NCBI GenBank assembly: GCA_035340715.1
Contig: DAOQTX010000042.1
Span: forward strand, 1 to 26,231
Reading direction: 5' to 3'
DNA: 26,231 nucleotides
Origin: DAOQTX01 sp035340715
GTDB taxonomy: Bacteria > Bacteroidota > Bacteroidia > AKYH767-A > OLB10
Part shown: one piece after another, positions 17,117 through 25,988 of the stretch
Layout of the letters: each line of letters starts with the position of its first letter
How positions within the stretch are numbered: position 1 is the first letter of the stretch
The notes under the pieces: model-generated
What the model was told of the DNA's origin: nothing
Seen by the model: only the letters and a program-made list of their open reading frames with translations
Databases searched by the model: none
Program-made: the position numbers and the translations under genes

Positions 17117-17683
17117 TTATTTACTCATAACCAAAGCATCAACCACATGTACCATTCCATTAGTAGCTTTTACAGAGGCTAATATATTCGCTCCGTCTAT
17201 ACTGTATTTGTCGCCATCTACTTTTATGGTTGCATTTCCTCCATCGGCCATGCCCAACACTTGACCATCTTGCAACATTTCAAGTGAATAAGACGTGGTG
17301 GTTACATGGTGTTCCAGTATTCTTCTCAACTTTTCTTGATTCTCGGGTTTTACCAATTCGTCAAGTGTACCTGCAGGTAGTGCATCAAATGCAGAGTTAA
17401 CTGGAGCAAAAACAGTGAATGGACCTGCATTAGCCAATACGTCTACATAAGCAGCAGCTTGTAAAGCCGCAACCAAAGTAGTATGATCTTTTGATCCGAC
17501 AGCAATTTTTACAATGTCAGGTTGTGATACATCATCAACCACCGAGGCTTGTCCACCGGCTGGTTCGGTTGATGCTGTTTCAGTATTGTGGTCTGTGTTT
17601 GCATTTTCGGCCGGTCCGCAAGAAACAAAGATCAAAGCAGCACCTAATAAGGTTAGAAATAATTTTGCATTTAATTTTTTCAT
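17117..17683 (-). CDS. fasciclin (FAS1) domain lipoprotein
   Basis: A 188-residue exported protein with a signal sequence ending IFVSC, so Cys22 is the likely lipidated residue. A low-complexity Asn/Thr/Glu linker leads to one FAS1 domain (about 55-186) with the H1 block TVFAPVNSAFDALP and the H2-type ending NGMVHVVDALVM. FAS1 domains mediate adhesion and surface contacts; the partner is unknown. I start at 17683 (MKKLN); an ATG three codons upstream is possible but less typical. It is a single-gene unit: it faces acn across a shared terminator and has its own -7 box upstream. Confidence 0.9.
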   Translation of the reverse strand: MKKLNAKLFLTLLGAALIFVSCGPAENANTDHNTETASTEPAGGQASVVDDVSQPDIVKIAVGSKDHTTLVAALQAAAYVDVLANAGPFTVFAPVNSAFDALPAGTLDELVKPENQEKLRRILEHHVTTTSYSLEMLQDGQVLGMADGGNATIKVDGDKYSIDGANILASVKATNGMVHVVDALVMSK

Positions 17684-17717
17684 GATTGTCATATTTTAGA
17701 GTTCGCGATTAACAAAC

Positions 17718-17725
17718 CAAATGTA
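17718..17725 (-). promoter_or_regulatory. -7-type box of the fasciclin gene
   Basis: TACATTTG on the minus strand matches TAnnTTTG. It places the transcript start about 25-30 nt before the start codon. No good TTTG partner is seen at 19-22 nt, only a T-run. Confidence 0.5.
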
Positions 17726-17783
17726 TTTATGGAGCACCTGCTAAAAAATGAAAAGCATCATGTTTATCATTGATTTAGGTCAC

Positions 17784-17816
17784 AAAAAAAGCCCCGAGAA
17801 ACTCGGAGCTTTTTTT
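17784..17816. terminator. intrinsic terminator of the 17831-18970 gene
   Basis: Seven A plus GCCCCGAG (17784-17798), loop AAA, then CTCGGAGC plus seven T (17802-17816), with a single C/A mismatch. It is positioned to end the minus-strand T9SS gene before it runs into the fasciclin promoter. Confidence 0.85.
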
Positions 17817-17830
17817 ACTTGAATTGAATT

Positions 17831-18970
17831 TTAGTATTTCATAAACTTCTTCATTCCAATACCATTCTCAGTGCTCACTTTAACACTGTAAATTCCATTG
17901 GTAAGTTTTGAAACATCAATTTTATTTTCTTGTTCAAGAGATTTAGTTTCAAAAACAATTTTGCCCGTTACATCAAAAATTTGAATCAATGACTCTCCAT
18001 TGGCTGTATGGTTTACAAAAACAGTGGAGTAAGCTGGACTAGGAAAAACACTAACACTTTTTGAAAAATCATCATTTACTTCATCAACACCTACTGTTGA
18101 AGGTGCTTCAAATCCGATAATATAATTTGGAGTTCCTTGAAGCAAAGTCAACAAAGTTGGAGCTGCAGCTAATCCAGAAGTGTAAAATATTCCTCCACCT
18201 AAACCAGTAGCTGTACCAAGGTTAGTATTAATATCATAATATTGAGTGCCTACAATTCCTGAAGGCAATTCCAATTGATAAATCTCAGCTCCGGGATTTC
18301 CGGGTTGATTTGAAACCCACAAATAAGGACCGCCTGAAGAAGTATTATCAACAGCTGAGCCATACATTCCCGTTAATCCATGAACTGCCGCTGGAATAGT
18401 AGCCAAAACACTTCCGGTCATACTGATCAAAACAATATCGGTTCCAAAATTTGAAATCCAAAATCCACCGGCTCCACCATTTGCTGTCGCATCGTAGGTA
18501 ATGGTACGAATGGCAACCGCAGAAGAACTGGTAATGGTACCCGTTGGCATATAAGTATTTGGATTGATAATTTGAATTACATTGCTGTTTTTCGAAGCAT
18601 ACACATTAGTGCCATCTGTTGTAAAAGCTCTGGCACCTTGTCCGCTTACTGCATTCGGTAAAATGAAATGACCTAACAGAGCTCCGTTTGTATCAAAACG
18701 CCAAACGGTATCTTGTGCCCAACGTGAAGTCCAAAACTCTCCATTGATGTAAATAATTCCGGCATTACCTCCAGCAACGTGTAATGATAAATCGTGTTGA
18801 AACTGAAGATCGAATACTGCTTGAGTGGAAGGATGAGTGCCTCCCTTTGCTGTTTGAGCCATTGGCGCTACCTCGCTGTAGTTATTTAACGGGCCTGCAG
18901 GTACCAAAACCTGACTTTGTGCAGACAAAAAGATACCTGCTAAAAACAATGTTGTAAAGATTTTTTTCAT
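17831..18970 (-). CDS. T9SS-secreted beta-propeller-like protein
   Basis: A 379-residue product with a clean signal peptide (1-19, ending SAQSQ). The middle (about 45-290) has repeated short strands of the kind FWTSRWAQDTVWRFD, NVYASKNSNVIQI, GGFWISNFGTDIVLI and PYLWVSNQPGNPGAEIYQL. This resembles the blades of an NHL/SMP-type beta-propeller, though I cannot name a family. A type A sorting domain occupies about 300-379, with SVFPSPA in place of the usual YPNPA and NGIYSVKV near the end. No catalytic motif is visible. It is divergent from the BNR-repeat T9SS gene across 274 nt. On its own strand, the imperfect box TATCCTTTG (19001-19009) lies about 30 nt upstream. Confidence 0.82.
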   Translation of the reverse strand: MKKIFTTLFLAGIFLSAQSQVLVPAGPLNNYSEVAPMAQTAKGGTHPSTQAVFDLQFQHDLSLHVAGGNAGIIYINGEFWTSRWAQDTVWRFDTNGALLGHFILPNAVSGQGARAFTTDGTNVYASKNSNVIQIINPNTYMPTGTITSSSAVAIRTITYDATANGGAGGFWISNFGTDIVLISMTGSVLATIPAAVHGLTGMYGSAVDNTSSGGPYLWVSNQPGNPGAEIYQLELPSGIVGTQYYDINTNLGTATGLGGGIFYTSGLAAAPTLLTLLQGTPNYIIGFEAPSTVGVDEVNDDFSKSVSVFPSPAYSTVFVNHTANGESLIQIFDVTGKIVFETKSLEQENKIDVSKLTNGIYSVKVSTENGIGMKKFMKY

Positions 18971-19163
18971 GATCGATTTTAATTGGTTGATTTATTCTTA
19001 CAAAGGATAAAAAATATTTGATCAATAAAAAGTAAAAATACGAATTGGTCTAAATAATATATGCACAATACAATGCTTCATTCAAATGTTCGAGCCTCAA
19101 TAATTCATTCATACTTCATAAAACTTTGAAATTTGAAAAAAAACCAATTTTCTTTCAATTTCT

Positions 19164-19197
19164 TTTGCTGATTTCTAAAACAGTTTATTTATCTTTG
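19164..19197 (+). promoter_or_regulatory. promoter of the BNR-repeat gene
   Basis: TTTG (19164-19167), 22 nt, then TATCTTTG (19190-19197), a full TAnnTTTG match. It implies a leader of about 40 nt made almost only of A and T, which in this phylum goes with strong translation. The remaining intergenic DNA (18971-19163) shows nothing else I can name. Confidence 0.75.
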
Positions 19198-19244
19198 CTT
19201 AGTTAACATTAATCTAATTTTTAATTTTTAAAAGAATCAATACT

Positions 19245-21140
19245 ATGAAAAAAACTCTACTAACCCTCAGTCTTTTCTTAGCTTCTGGGTTGATGGTGGT
19301 TAATGCTCAAGTTCCTAGCGTGAGTTTCGACAGATCTCACAATGCAACGATTGATGCAGAAAACACTAACATCCTTCAGGCTCCTTCATCAATTGTGAAG
19401 GTTAATCCTAACCCATCTGTTACTTCAGTAACCTGTGCAACAATGGGTACTGCAGCAAATGCTTACGGTGGATATACTCGTCCTAGCCGTAGTATGGTGT
19501 ATGCTGATCCTGCTTTGAACACAGTTACTTTCGTTCACCGTTCTAATCCCGGTGTTGATGGAAGTTCTAATTCTGGTAACTTCTTCTATGATTATTCTAC
19601 CGATGGTGGTGTAACTTGGACCAACCAAAATGGACCACTTTACTTGCCTAGTCCAAACGCTGGACGTTACCCACAAGCAACTATTTACAACCCTCCAGGA
19701 AACACAAACCCAGCGAATGCTTATATTTCATTCTTTGGCCCTGCTTTAGGTGCTACTTGGGAGTGTCACGTACATGGTTCTGCTGCAATTGGTACCGGTT
19801 CTGGATATCAGCAAATCGACTCTTTTGCGGTACTTGGATATGATGCTTTAATTCCAAACACCATGTATCAAACACAAGGCGGTACTGCTTGGGTAATTGA
19901 TTGGTCATATAATGGTACAGACTATACGGATACACTTTGGTTGTTCAAAGGTACTTGGAACACTACCAACAATGCCTACGATTATACTCGTACCGGTTTG
20001 TATTTCCCAGCTTCTCTTGATGCAGGTGGAGCAAAGAATTTTGCTTATCCTACAATTGCATTTGATGCAACAGGTATGATAGGATATATTTTCTCAATCG
20101 CACATGATGATTATGCATTGAATCCAAACGATGCTTTCTATCCAATTATTCACAAAACTACTGATGGTGGTGCTACTTGGTCTGCTCCTATTCGTGTTGA
20201 TTTATCAAACATGGATAGCTATTTCCAGGTTGGTGCAGGTACTTCTTATACTTTAGGTTTCCAGGCTGATATCGCTGTTGATGCGAACGGAAACTTACAT
20301 GCTGTAGTTCCAGTAGGTGTTCAAGGTGCTAATCCTTTTTCTATCGTTTCTGGTGGAGGTGGATTTGTAATTGCTGATATCTACACTACTGATGGTGGTA
20401 CAACTTGGTATGCTGAAGTTCTTGGTCAACCAATGACTTTCCGTGGTGAGTTTGGTACTGCTTTATTAGCTGAAGATAACCGTATGCAAGTATCTACTAC
20501 CTGGGATCATACAAAATTGTTCTTCACTTATTTTGATACCGATACATTATTGTTCGGTTCAACTGATGGTAACAAATATCCTGATGCTTGGGTACGTGCT
20601 TATGACGTTACTTCCGGTAACTGGACTGCTCTTGAGAATAAAACTGCTGGTTCTTGTGCTGATGCATTAATGACTTTTGGTTATATTTCTCAGTGGGTAC
20701 TTGGCACAAGCGGAACGTATACCATTCCTGCCGGATACATGACTATCCTTGCTGACGATACAAACCCAGTTGATAACACTTACGTAGGTGATATCACTGT
20801 ATCTGATGCTGATTTCACTACTCCGGGTGCTGGAATCCTTCTTGGATTACTTGCCGGTGTAAATGAGCAAGAAAACAGTCTGTTTAATCTTTCAAATGTT
20901 TATCCTAACCCAGCCGTTAACGGAAGTACTAGCCTTAACATCAATATGGTAAAAGCGAATGATGTAAACATCAGCATTACCAATATCTTAGGTCAGGAAG
21001 TAAAATCATTTGATTTTGTTAAAGTATCTGCCGGTCAGCATACACTTAACATTAATACCAATGGCTTGAACAGTGGTGTTTATTTCATCACTACTAAAGT
21101 TCAGGATAAATCAGCTACTACTAAACTTATCGTTCAGTAA
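19245..21140 (+). CDS. T9SS-secreted BNR/Asp-box repeat protein
   Basis: A 631-residue product with signal peptide 1-22. It has three Asp-box motifs, STDGGVTW (118-125), TTDGGATW (305-312) and TTDGGTTW (381-388). They mark a sialidase-like beta-propeller scaffold, but I see no sialidase catalytic residues that I can assign (no FRIP block), so enzymatic activity is not claimed. A type A sorting domain runs from about 548 to 631, with VYPNPA and NGLNSGVYFI. Codon use differs from its neighbours: Arg is mostly CGT and Ala/Gly mostly GCT/GGT, a pattern of very highly expressed genes. With its strong promoter and terminator, this looks like the most abundant product of the window. Confidence 0.88.
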   Translation: MKKTLLTLSLFLASGLMVVNAQVPSVSFDRSHNATIDAENTNILQAPSSIVKVNPNPSVTSVTCATMGTAANAYGGYTRPSRSMVYADPALNTVTFVHRSNPGVDGSSNSGNFFYDYSTDGGVTWTNQNGPLYLPSPNAGRYPQATIYNPPGNTNPANAYISFFGPALGATWECHVHGSAAIGTGSGYQQIDSFAVLGYDALIPNTMYQTQGGTAWVIDWSYNGTDYTDTLWLFKGTWNTTNNAYDYTRTGLYFPASLDAGGAKNFAYPTIAFDATGMIGYIFSIAHDDYALNPNDAFYPIIHKTTDGGATWSAPIRVDLSNMDSYFQVGAGTSYTLGFQADIAVDANGNLHAVVPVGVQGANPFSIVSGGGGFVIADIYTTDGGTTWYAEVLGQPMTFRGEFGTALLAEDNRMQVSTTWDHTKLFFTYFDTDTLLFGSTDGNKYPDAWVRAYDVTSGNWTALENKTAGSCADALMTFGYISQWVLGTSGTYTIPAGYMTILADDTNPVDNTYVGDITVSDADFTTPGAGILLGLLAGVNEQENSLFNLSNVYPNPAVNGSTSLNINMVKANDVNISITNILGQEVKSFDFVKVSAGQHTLNINTNGLNSGVYFITTKVQDKSATTKLIVQ

Positions 21141-21157
21141 TAGAACTTAATCCTAAT

Positions 21158-21191
21158 AAAAAAAGCCTCACTGTTCAGTGAGGCTTTTTTT
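21158..21191. terminator. strong bidirectional terminator
   Basis: A perfect 16-bp inverted repeat, AAAAAAAGCCTCACTG (21158-21173) and CAGTGAGGCTTTTTTT (21176-21191). It ends the BNR-repeat gene (+) and overlaps the last codon of dtd (-). Confidence 0.9.
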
Positions 21192-21642
21192 ATTCTCTGT
21201 TTTTTGAATCCATATGTATGGTAACCGGACCATGATTAGTAATATTTACTTCCATCATGGTGGCAAATACTCCACTCTTAATTTTTCCTGGTAATTCGTT
21301 CTCCAACAACTTGATAAAATATTCATACAATGGTATTGCCTTTTCGGGCGCAGCAGATCCTAAAAATGAGGGACGATTTCCTTTTTTATACGATGCAAAG
21401 AGGGTGAACTGACTGATCACTAAAATCTCTCCATCAATTTCTCTTATACTTAAATTCATCTTTTGCGCATCATCTTCAAACACTCTAAGATTGATCACTT
21501 TTGAAGCCAACCATTCCGCATCTTCTTTTTCATCTGTTTGTCCTATGCCCAATAGCAGAGTAAATCCGTTTTTTATTCCGGCATGTTTTTGACCATTGAT
21601 GCTTACTGAAGATTTACTTACCCGTTGAATAATAACTCTCAT
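21190..21642 (-). CDS. dtd: D-aminoacyl-tRNA deacylase
   Basis: Dtd removes D-amino acids, and glycine from mischarged tRNA-Ala, as a chirality proofreader of translation. The 150-residue product is of normal length and has the two signature motifs: SQFTL (77-81) and the Gly-cisPro-containing NHGPVT (136-141), where many homologues have NDGPVT. It starts 6 nt after the rsgA stop, so the two form an operon linking ribosome assembly and tRNA proofreading. Its stop codon overlaps the terminator shared with the opposing T9SS gene. Confidence 0.96.
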   Translation of the reverse strand: MRVIIQRVSKSSVSINGQKHAGIKNGFTLLLGIGQTDEKEDAEWLASKVINLRVFEDDAQKMNLSIREIDGEILVISQFTLFASYKKGNRPSFLGSAAPEKAIPLYEYFIKLLENELPGKIKSGVFATMMEVNITNHGPVTIHMDSKNRE

Positions 21643-21648
21643 GGCGGA

Positions 21649-22554
21649 TCAATTAAAAATATCCTCGTTCTTTAAAATACTTATATAGTTGTAATAGCGT
21701 TCGGGGTGAATGGCACCCGACTCAACTGCTTGAATTACTGCACAGTCTTTTTCGTGAACATGAATGCAATTGTTATATCTGCATTGTTCAATATAGGGTA
21801 GCATTTCTTTAAAATAATGCGCCACAAACTGTGGGTCAAATTCAAAAGTGCCAAACTCACGTATGCCGGGGGTATCAATGATAAAAGTGTTTTCATTCAT
21901 CCGGTGCATTTCTGAAAAAGATGTGGTGTGCATTCCTTTAAAATGTGTTAAAGAAATTTCTCCCGTTTTCAATTTCAAACCCGGTATGAGTTTGTTTAAT
22001 AAGGTACTTTTTCCAACCCCTGAATGTCCCGAAAATAAATTGATTTTTCCTTGAAGACTCTTTTTTAGTTCTTCCATACCCAAACCACTTACCACTGAAG
22101 TTTTATAAACCGGATAGCCAATGTTGCTATAAATATGTTCAATCTCTTTTTCTTCCTCATCATCATACAAATCCATTTTGTTTATAATAAGGGCGGCATC
22201 TATGGTATAGGCTTCGCAGGTGGCCAAAAAACGATCGATGAAGCCGGTGCTGGTTTCGGGAACTACACGGGTGACAACCAAATACGCGCAATCGATATTG
22301 GCTGCTATAATTTGCGAAGGCTTGCTCAACTTGGTTGCTTTTCGGATGATGTGATTTTTTCTTTCGTGCAGCTTTGTAATAACGGCTTGTTGATCGTTTT
22401 CAATAACAATTTCAACCCAATCGCCAACGGCAATAGGATTGGTGGTGTTGATGTCTTTGGTTCTGAAATTACCTTTTAGGGTACAGCCATAAACCTTATC
22501 AGAGGCAAGCACTTCGTAGTGTTTTCCGGTATGTTTTAAAACCAATCCGTTCAT
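21649..22554 (-). CDS. rsgA: ribosome small-subunit GTPase RsgA
   Basis: RsgA is a circularly permuted GTPase that checks the decoding centre late in 30S maturation. The 301-residue product shows an N-terminal OB fold, then the G motifs in permuted order: NKMD (125-128, G4), GHSGVGKST (176-184, G1) and DTPG (227-230, G3). The C-terminal zinc site is Cys258, Cys263, His265 and Cys271. Length is normal. It is first in an operon with dtd and divergent from gldA. With era and der at the other end of the window, it makes three ribosome-assembly GTPases within 22 kb. Confidence 0.96.
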   Translation of the reverse strand: MNGLVLKHTGKHYEVLASDKVYGCTLKGNFRTKDINTTNPIAVGDWVEIVIENDQQAVITKLHERKNHIIRKATKLSKPSQIIAANIDCAYLVVTRVVPETSTGFIDRFLATCEAYTIDAALIINKMDLYDDEEEKEIEHIYSNIGYPVYKTSVVSGLGMEELKKSLQGKINLFSGHSGVGKSTLLNKLIPGLKLKTGEISLTHFKGMHTTSFSEMHRMNENTFIIDTPGIREFGTFEFDPQFVAHYFKEMLPYIEQCRYNNCIHVHEKDCAVIQAVESGAIHPERYYNYISILKNEDIFN

Positions 22555-22576
22555 GTATATCTATACTGATCGGGAC

Positions 22577-22610
22577 TTTGACCCTGAATGATTTTTCATT
22601 TGTATTTTTG
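22577..22610 (+). promoter_or_regulatory. promoter of gldA
   Basis: TTTG (22577-22580), 22 nt, TATTTTTG (22603-22610, TAnnTTTG). The start codon follows 19 nt after the -7 box. The spacing equals that of the promoter at 19164-19197. Confidence 0.65.
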
Positions 22611-22629
22611 TAAGGTAAGATAAATACTC

Positions 22630-23544
22630 ATGTCGGTAAAAGTAAATAATGTTGTAAAGAAATACGGAGAGCAAAAGGCGCTTGATGATGTTTCGTTTGA
22701 AGTGGTGAAAGGTAAAGTAACGGGTTTTCTTGGGCCTAACGGTGCAGGAAAATCTACGATGATGAAAATTATTACTTGCTTTATTCCACCCACGCAGGGC
22801 TCAGTAGAAGTGCTTGGGTTTGGAATTGAAAATGATGCGCTGGAGATTAAGAGACGGGTAGGCTATTTGCCCGAACACAATCCTTTGTATGTGGATATGT
22901 ATGTGAAAGAGTTTTTGTTGTTTATAGGTGGTGTCTACGGATTGAAAGGAAGTGTGGCGGAAAATAGAATTAAGGAAACGATTGCTATGGTGGGGCTTGA
23001 GGCAGAGCAGAGAAAAAAGATTCAGGCATTATCGAAAGGATATAGGCAAAGGGTGGGGCTGGCAAAGGCATTGTTGCACAACCCTGAAGTTTTAATACTT
23101 GATGAACCCAGTTCGGGACTTGATCCCAATCAGTTGGCGGGTATTCGTCAATTGATTAAGGAGTTGGGCAAAACGAAGACCGTCTTATTATCCACCCATA
23201 TCATGCAAGAGGTGGAAGCCATTTGCGATGACGTGATGATTATTAATAAAGGAAAAATTGTAGCCAATAGTTCGGTTGAAATGCTGACTAAGAAACAAGG
23301 CCCGCAGAACAGAATTATTTTAAAGCTATCGGGAGAGGTGAAAACAGAATGGCTGAAAGCGATTAGCGGTGTACGAAAGGTGACGGTGGGTGATGAAGAA
23401 TGCTGTTGGATTATTGATGGCGAAGCCGATATAGATTTAAGGAAAAACATAACGCGCTGGGTGGTGGAAAAAGATTTTGCTATTGTGGAAATGAAGCAGG
23501 CATCGGATAGCCTGGAAGATGTTTTTAGAAAGCTGACGGCTTAG
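22630..23544 (+). CDS. gldA: ABC transporter ATPase, GldA type
   Basis: A 304-residue ATP-binding subunit. Walker A GPNGAGKST (35-43), the YLPEHNPLY block (79-87), signature LSKGYRQRVG (134-143), Walker B VLILDEP (154-160) and the switch His190 are all intact, so it should hydrolyse ATP. The N terminus, the PEHNPLY segment and the overall length match GldA, which with the membrane proteins GldF and GldG forms an ABC transporter needed for gliding in Flavobacterium johnsoniae. The membrane partners are not in the window; gldA also stands apart from gldFG in Flavobacterium. The T9SS cargo genes nearby fit, but a general ABC-2-type exporter ATPase remains possible. Confidence 0.78.
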   Translation: MSVKVNNVVKKYGEQKALDDVSFEVVKGKVTGFLGPNGAGKSTMMKIITCFIPPTQGSVEVLGFGIENDALEIKRRVGYLPEHNPLYVDMYVKEFLLFIGGVYGLKGSVAENRIKETIAMVGLEAEQRKKIQALSKGYRQRVGLAKALLHNPEVLILDEPSSGLDPNQLAGIRQLIKELGKTKTVLLSTHIMQEVEAICDDVMIINKGKIVANSSVEMLTKKQGPQNRIILKLSGEVKTEWLKAISGVRKVTVGDEECCWIIDGEADIDLRKNITRWVVEKDFAIVEMKQASDSLEDVFRKLTA

Positions 23545-23554
23545 GCTGAAGGGG

Positions 23555-23584
23555 TTGATTTACCAAATAATAACCCTACATTTG
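23555..23584 (+). promoter_or_regulatory. promoter of metK
   Basis: TTG (23555-23557), 19 nt, TACATTTG (23577-23584). It leaves a leader of about 28 nt, too short for a SAM riboswitch. Confidence 0.7.
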
Positions 23585-23618
23585 CGCAAAATATATTCAT
23601 TCAAATTAATTAAAAAAT

Positions 23619-24872
23619 ATGCCGTATTATTTTACATCCGAATCGGTTTCTGAAGGGCACCCCGATAAAGTAGCCGATCAGATTTCTGATGCTTTGATCG
23701 ATCATTTTCTTGCTTTTGATAAAAACAGTAAGGTGGCTTGCGAAACTTTAGTAACTACGGGGCAGGTGGTTTTGGCCGGTGAGGTGAAATCGACTACGTA
23801 TCTGGATGTTCAACAAATTGCCCGTGAGGTAATTAAACGAATTGGTTACACGCGCAGCGAGTATATGTTTGAAGCGACTTCGTGTGGAGTTCTTTCGGCC
23901 ATTCATGAGCAATCGCCCGATATCAATCAAGGGGTTGAACGCAAAGACCCAATGAGCCAAGGGGCCGGTGATCAGGGGATGATGTTTGGGTATGCTTGTA
24001 AGGAGACGGATAATTTGATGCCGCTGCCTTTGGAGTTGTCGCATTTGCTGTTGAAAGAGTTGGCAGCCATTAGAAGAGAGGGCAAGCAGATGAAGTATCT
24101 GAGACCGGATTCGAAAAGTCAGGTAACAATTGAATACAATGATAAAAACCAACCGCAACGTATTGAAGCGATTGTGGTGAGTACGCAGCATGACGATTTT
24201 GATAAAGATGAAAAAATGTTGGCGGCTATTAAGAAAGATGTGATTGAAATATTGATACCACGTGTGAAGAAGCAATTGCCTAAGCGAGTACAAAATTTGT
24301 TTAACGACAAGATAAAATATCATGTGAACCCTACCGGAAAGTTTGTGATAGGAGGACCGCATGGCGATACGGGATTGACGGGGCGTAAGATTATTGTAGA
24401 TACCTATGGTGGACGCGGTGCACACGGTGGGGGAGCTTTTTCAGGTAAAGACCCAAGTAAGGTCGATCGTTCGGCAGCCTATGCCACACGACACATTGCA
24501 AAAAATATGGTGGCAGCAGGTTTGTGTGACGAGGTGTTGGTGCAGGTGGCTTATGCCATAGGGGTAGCACAGCCGGTGGGCTTGTATGTAAATACCTACG
24601 GCACTGCCAATGTTAAGTTGAGCGATGGTGACATAGCCAAGAAGATGGAAGCTTTGTTTGATATGCGCCCTTATGCTATTGAGCAGCGTTTTAAATTGCG
24701 CACGCCTATTTATACCGAAACGGCATCCTATGGTCATATGGGCCGTACGCCTAAAAAGGTGACGAAGACTTTTGTAAATGGTTCGGGCAAGGCGAAGAAG
24801 ATGGAGGTGGAACTTTTTCCCTGGGAGAAATTAGATTATGTGAATAAGATAAAGGCAGCTTTTAAGCTTTAG
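23619..24872 (+). CDS. metK: S-adenosylmethionine synthetase
   Basis: MetK makes S-adenosylmethionine from methionine and ATP. The 417-residue product carries GHPDKVADQ (13-21), the ATP-binding GAGDQGMMFG (115-124) and the P-loop-like GGGAFSGKD (270-278) followed by KVDRSAAY. It is about 30 residues longer than E. coli MetK (384), mostly through insertions in the middle (about residues 150-235), which is common in Bacteroidota. It starts MPYYFTSESVSEGHPDK with no SD sequence. It has its own promoter and ends at a strong terminator. The coding strand is distinctly G-rich. Confidence 0.97.
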   Translation: MPYYFTSESVSEGHPDKVADQISDALIDHFLAFDKNSKVACETLVTTGQVVLAGEVKSTTYLDVQQIAREVIKRIGYTRSEYMFEATSCGVLSAIHEQSPDINQGVERKDPMSQGAGDQGMMFGYACKETDNLMPLPLELSHLLLKELAAIRREGKQMKYLRPDSKSQVTIEYNDKNQPQRIEAIVVSTQHDDFDKDEKMLAAIKKDVIEILIPRVKKQLPKRVQNLFNDKIKYHVNPTGKFVIGGPHGDTGLTGRKIIVDTYGGRGAHGGGAFSGKDPSKVDRSAAYATRHIAKNMVAAGLCDEVLVQVAYAIGVAQPVGLYVNTYGTANVKLSDGDIAKKMEALFDMRPYAIEQRFKLRTPIYTETASYGHMGRTPKKVTKTFVNGSGKAKKMEVELFPWEKLDYVNKIKAAFKL

Positions 24873-24901
24873 TCTTTTGAAATAAAATAGTAGCTATGTA
24901 T

Positions 24902-24937
24902 ATCCGGGGCCTGATAAAGGGCTCCGGATTTTTTTTT
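24902..24937 (+). terminator. intrinsic terminator of metK
   Basis: ATCCGGGGCC (24902-24911) pairs with GGCTCCGGAT (24920-24929), with one G/U wobble, loop of 8 nt, then a run of nine T. Confidence 0.88.
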
Positions 24938-24948
24938 GTGAATTGTTT

Positions 24949-24979
24949 TTGGATTGCAATTGCCCGGTGGTTACATTTA
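24949..24979 (+). promoter_or_regulatory. promoter of the last T9SS gene
   Basis: TTG (24949-24951), 20 nt, TACATTTA (24972-24979); the last base departs from TAnnTTTG. It supports the start at 25018, because an in-frame ATG at 24943 would lie upstream of the promoter. Confidence 0.5.
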
Positions 24980-25017
24980 CAATACTCTATAGTTCTCTAA
25001 CCTTTAATCATATTCCT

Positions 25018-25965
25018 ATGAAAAAGATTGCATTTATCATTGTGTTGTGTTTTTCAGCACTTACTACTTGTATTGGACAAGTTTTGCAAACGGACAATTT
25101 TAACGGAACTACTTTAAGTCCATTCTGGAGTGTACATAGTCCAAACCCCGCAAGTATGATCCAACTTACGGGAAACGGTGAAGTTTTAGTAAAAGCATCT
25201 GCTGCCAATGGAGGATCCGATCTTTACTTTGGCACAAATTATAATGCGCCTCGAATATTGCAGGCGGTAGATACTAATAACATAAGCTGGATGGTTGAAA
25301 TGAAATTGAGCTTTGATCCTGTTTCTGATTTTCAAGGAGCGGGTTTATTGGTTCATAGTTCTGCTGACCCTAATGATTCTACTGCTTCTGTTCGAATTGT
25401 TGAAAAATCTTTTTGGTCGGGATGGGGTGTAAAATCTGTTTCCGGGCCATTAGGTATATATCATTACCCGTATTCCGATTCTGTCGTTTATTTTCGGGTG
25501 CAAAAATCACAGGATAGTGTTATCACTTCTTATTCTTCCGATAATAATACTTATACATATTTAGGAAGTCAATTTATACCAAAAGTATATTTTGTAGGAT
25601 TTCATTGTATGAGGCAACCACACGATGGTAACTTATTGCTGGATTCGTATGCACATTTCGATTACTTTATTGCTTACAACACTTTAGCAATTGAAGAAAA
25701 TGAACAAGATTTCTCATTTCAATTATATTCCAATCCTTTGAGCGATTCTTATTTGAAGTTTAAGTTCTTATCTCATAAGGATAAGTCGGCTGTATTAGAA
25801 TTATTTGATACAAGCGGTCGTAGGGTGTTCGATCATAGGGTTCAATCATCGTCAAACCAACAACAAATTCATATCCCAAATCTTAGTAACGGAATGTATG
25901 TTTGCAGGCTATTTACTAATGGTAAATCTACTGCTCAAAAAATTGCCATACTTACAGGGCATTAA
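25018..25965 (+). CDS. T9SS-secreted lectin/glucanase-like protein
   Basis: A 315-residue product. Signal peptide 1-21 ending CIGQ. Residues about 22-220 look like a concanavalin A-type beta-sandwich of the DUF1349/glucanase-like group: DNFNGTTLSPFWSVHSP at the start, then alternating strands with AGLLVHSS, VYFRVQKSQDSV, YFVGFHCM and an aromatic end FDYFI. Such domains often bind or cut polysaccharides; no catalytic acid pair can be assigned, so it may be a carbohydrate-binding protein. A degenerate type A sorting domain follows (about 230-315), with YSNPLS in place of YPNP and LSNGMYVCRL near the end. The start at 25018 gives a normal signal peptide. Confidence 0.82.
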   Translation: MKKIAFIIVLCFSALTTCIGQVLQTDNFNGTTLSPFWSVHSPNPASMIQLTGNGEVLVKASAANGGSDLYFGTNYNAPRILQAVDTNNISWMVEMKLSFDPVSDFQGAGLLVHSSADPNDSTASVRIVEKSFWSGWGVKSVSGPLGIYHYPYSDSVVYFRVQKSQDSVITSYSSDNNTYTYLGSQFIPKVYFVGFHCMRQPHDGNLLLDSYAHFDYFIAYNTLAIEENEQDFSFQLYSNPLSDSYLKFKFLSHKDKSAVLELFDTSGRRVFDHRVQSSSNQQQIHIPNLSNGMYVCRLFTNGKSTAQKIAILTGH

Positions 25966-25988
25966 ACGTTTTCATATCATTAATTTTA

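Noticed and set aside
23545..23618. SAM riboswitch before metK
   Set aside because: The promoter at 23555-23584 leaves a leader of only about 28 nt with no paired stems, too short for any known SAM riboswitch class.
23748..24425. 225-codon open frame on the minus strand inside metK
   Set aside because: It lies wholly antisense to a certain metK, has no recognisable domain, and its composition is what the G-rich metK codons give when read backwards.
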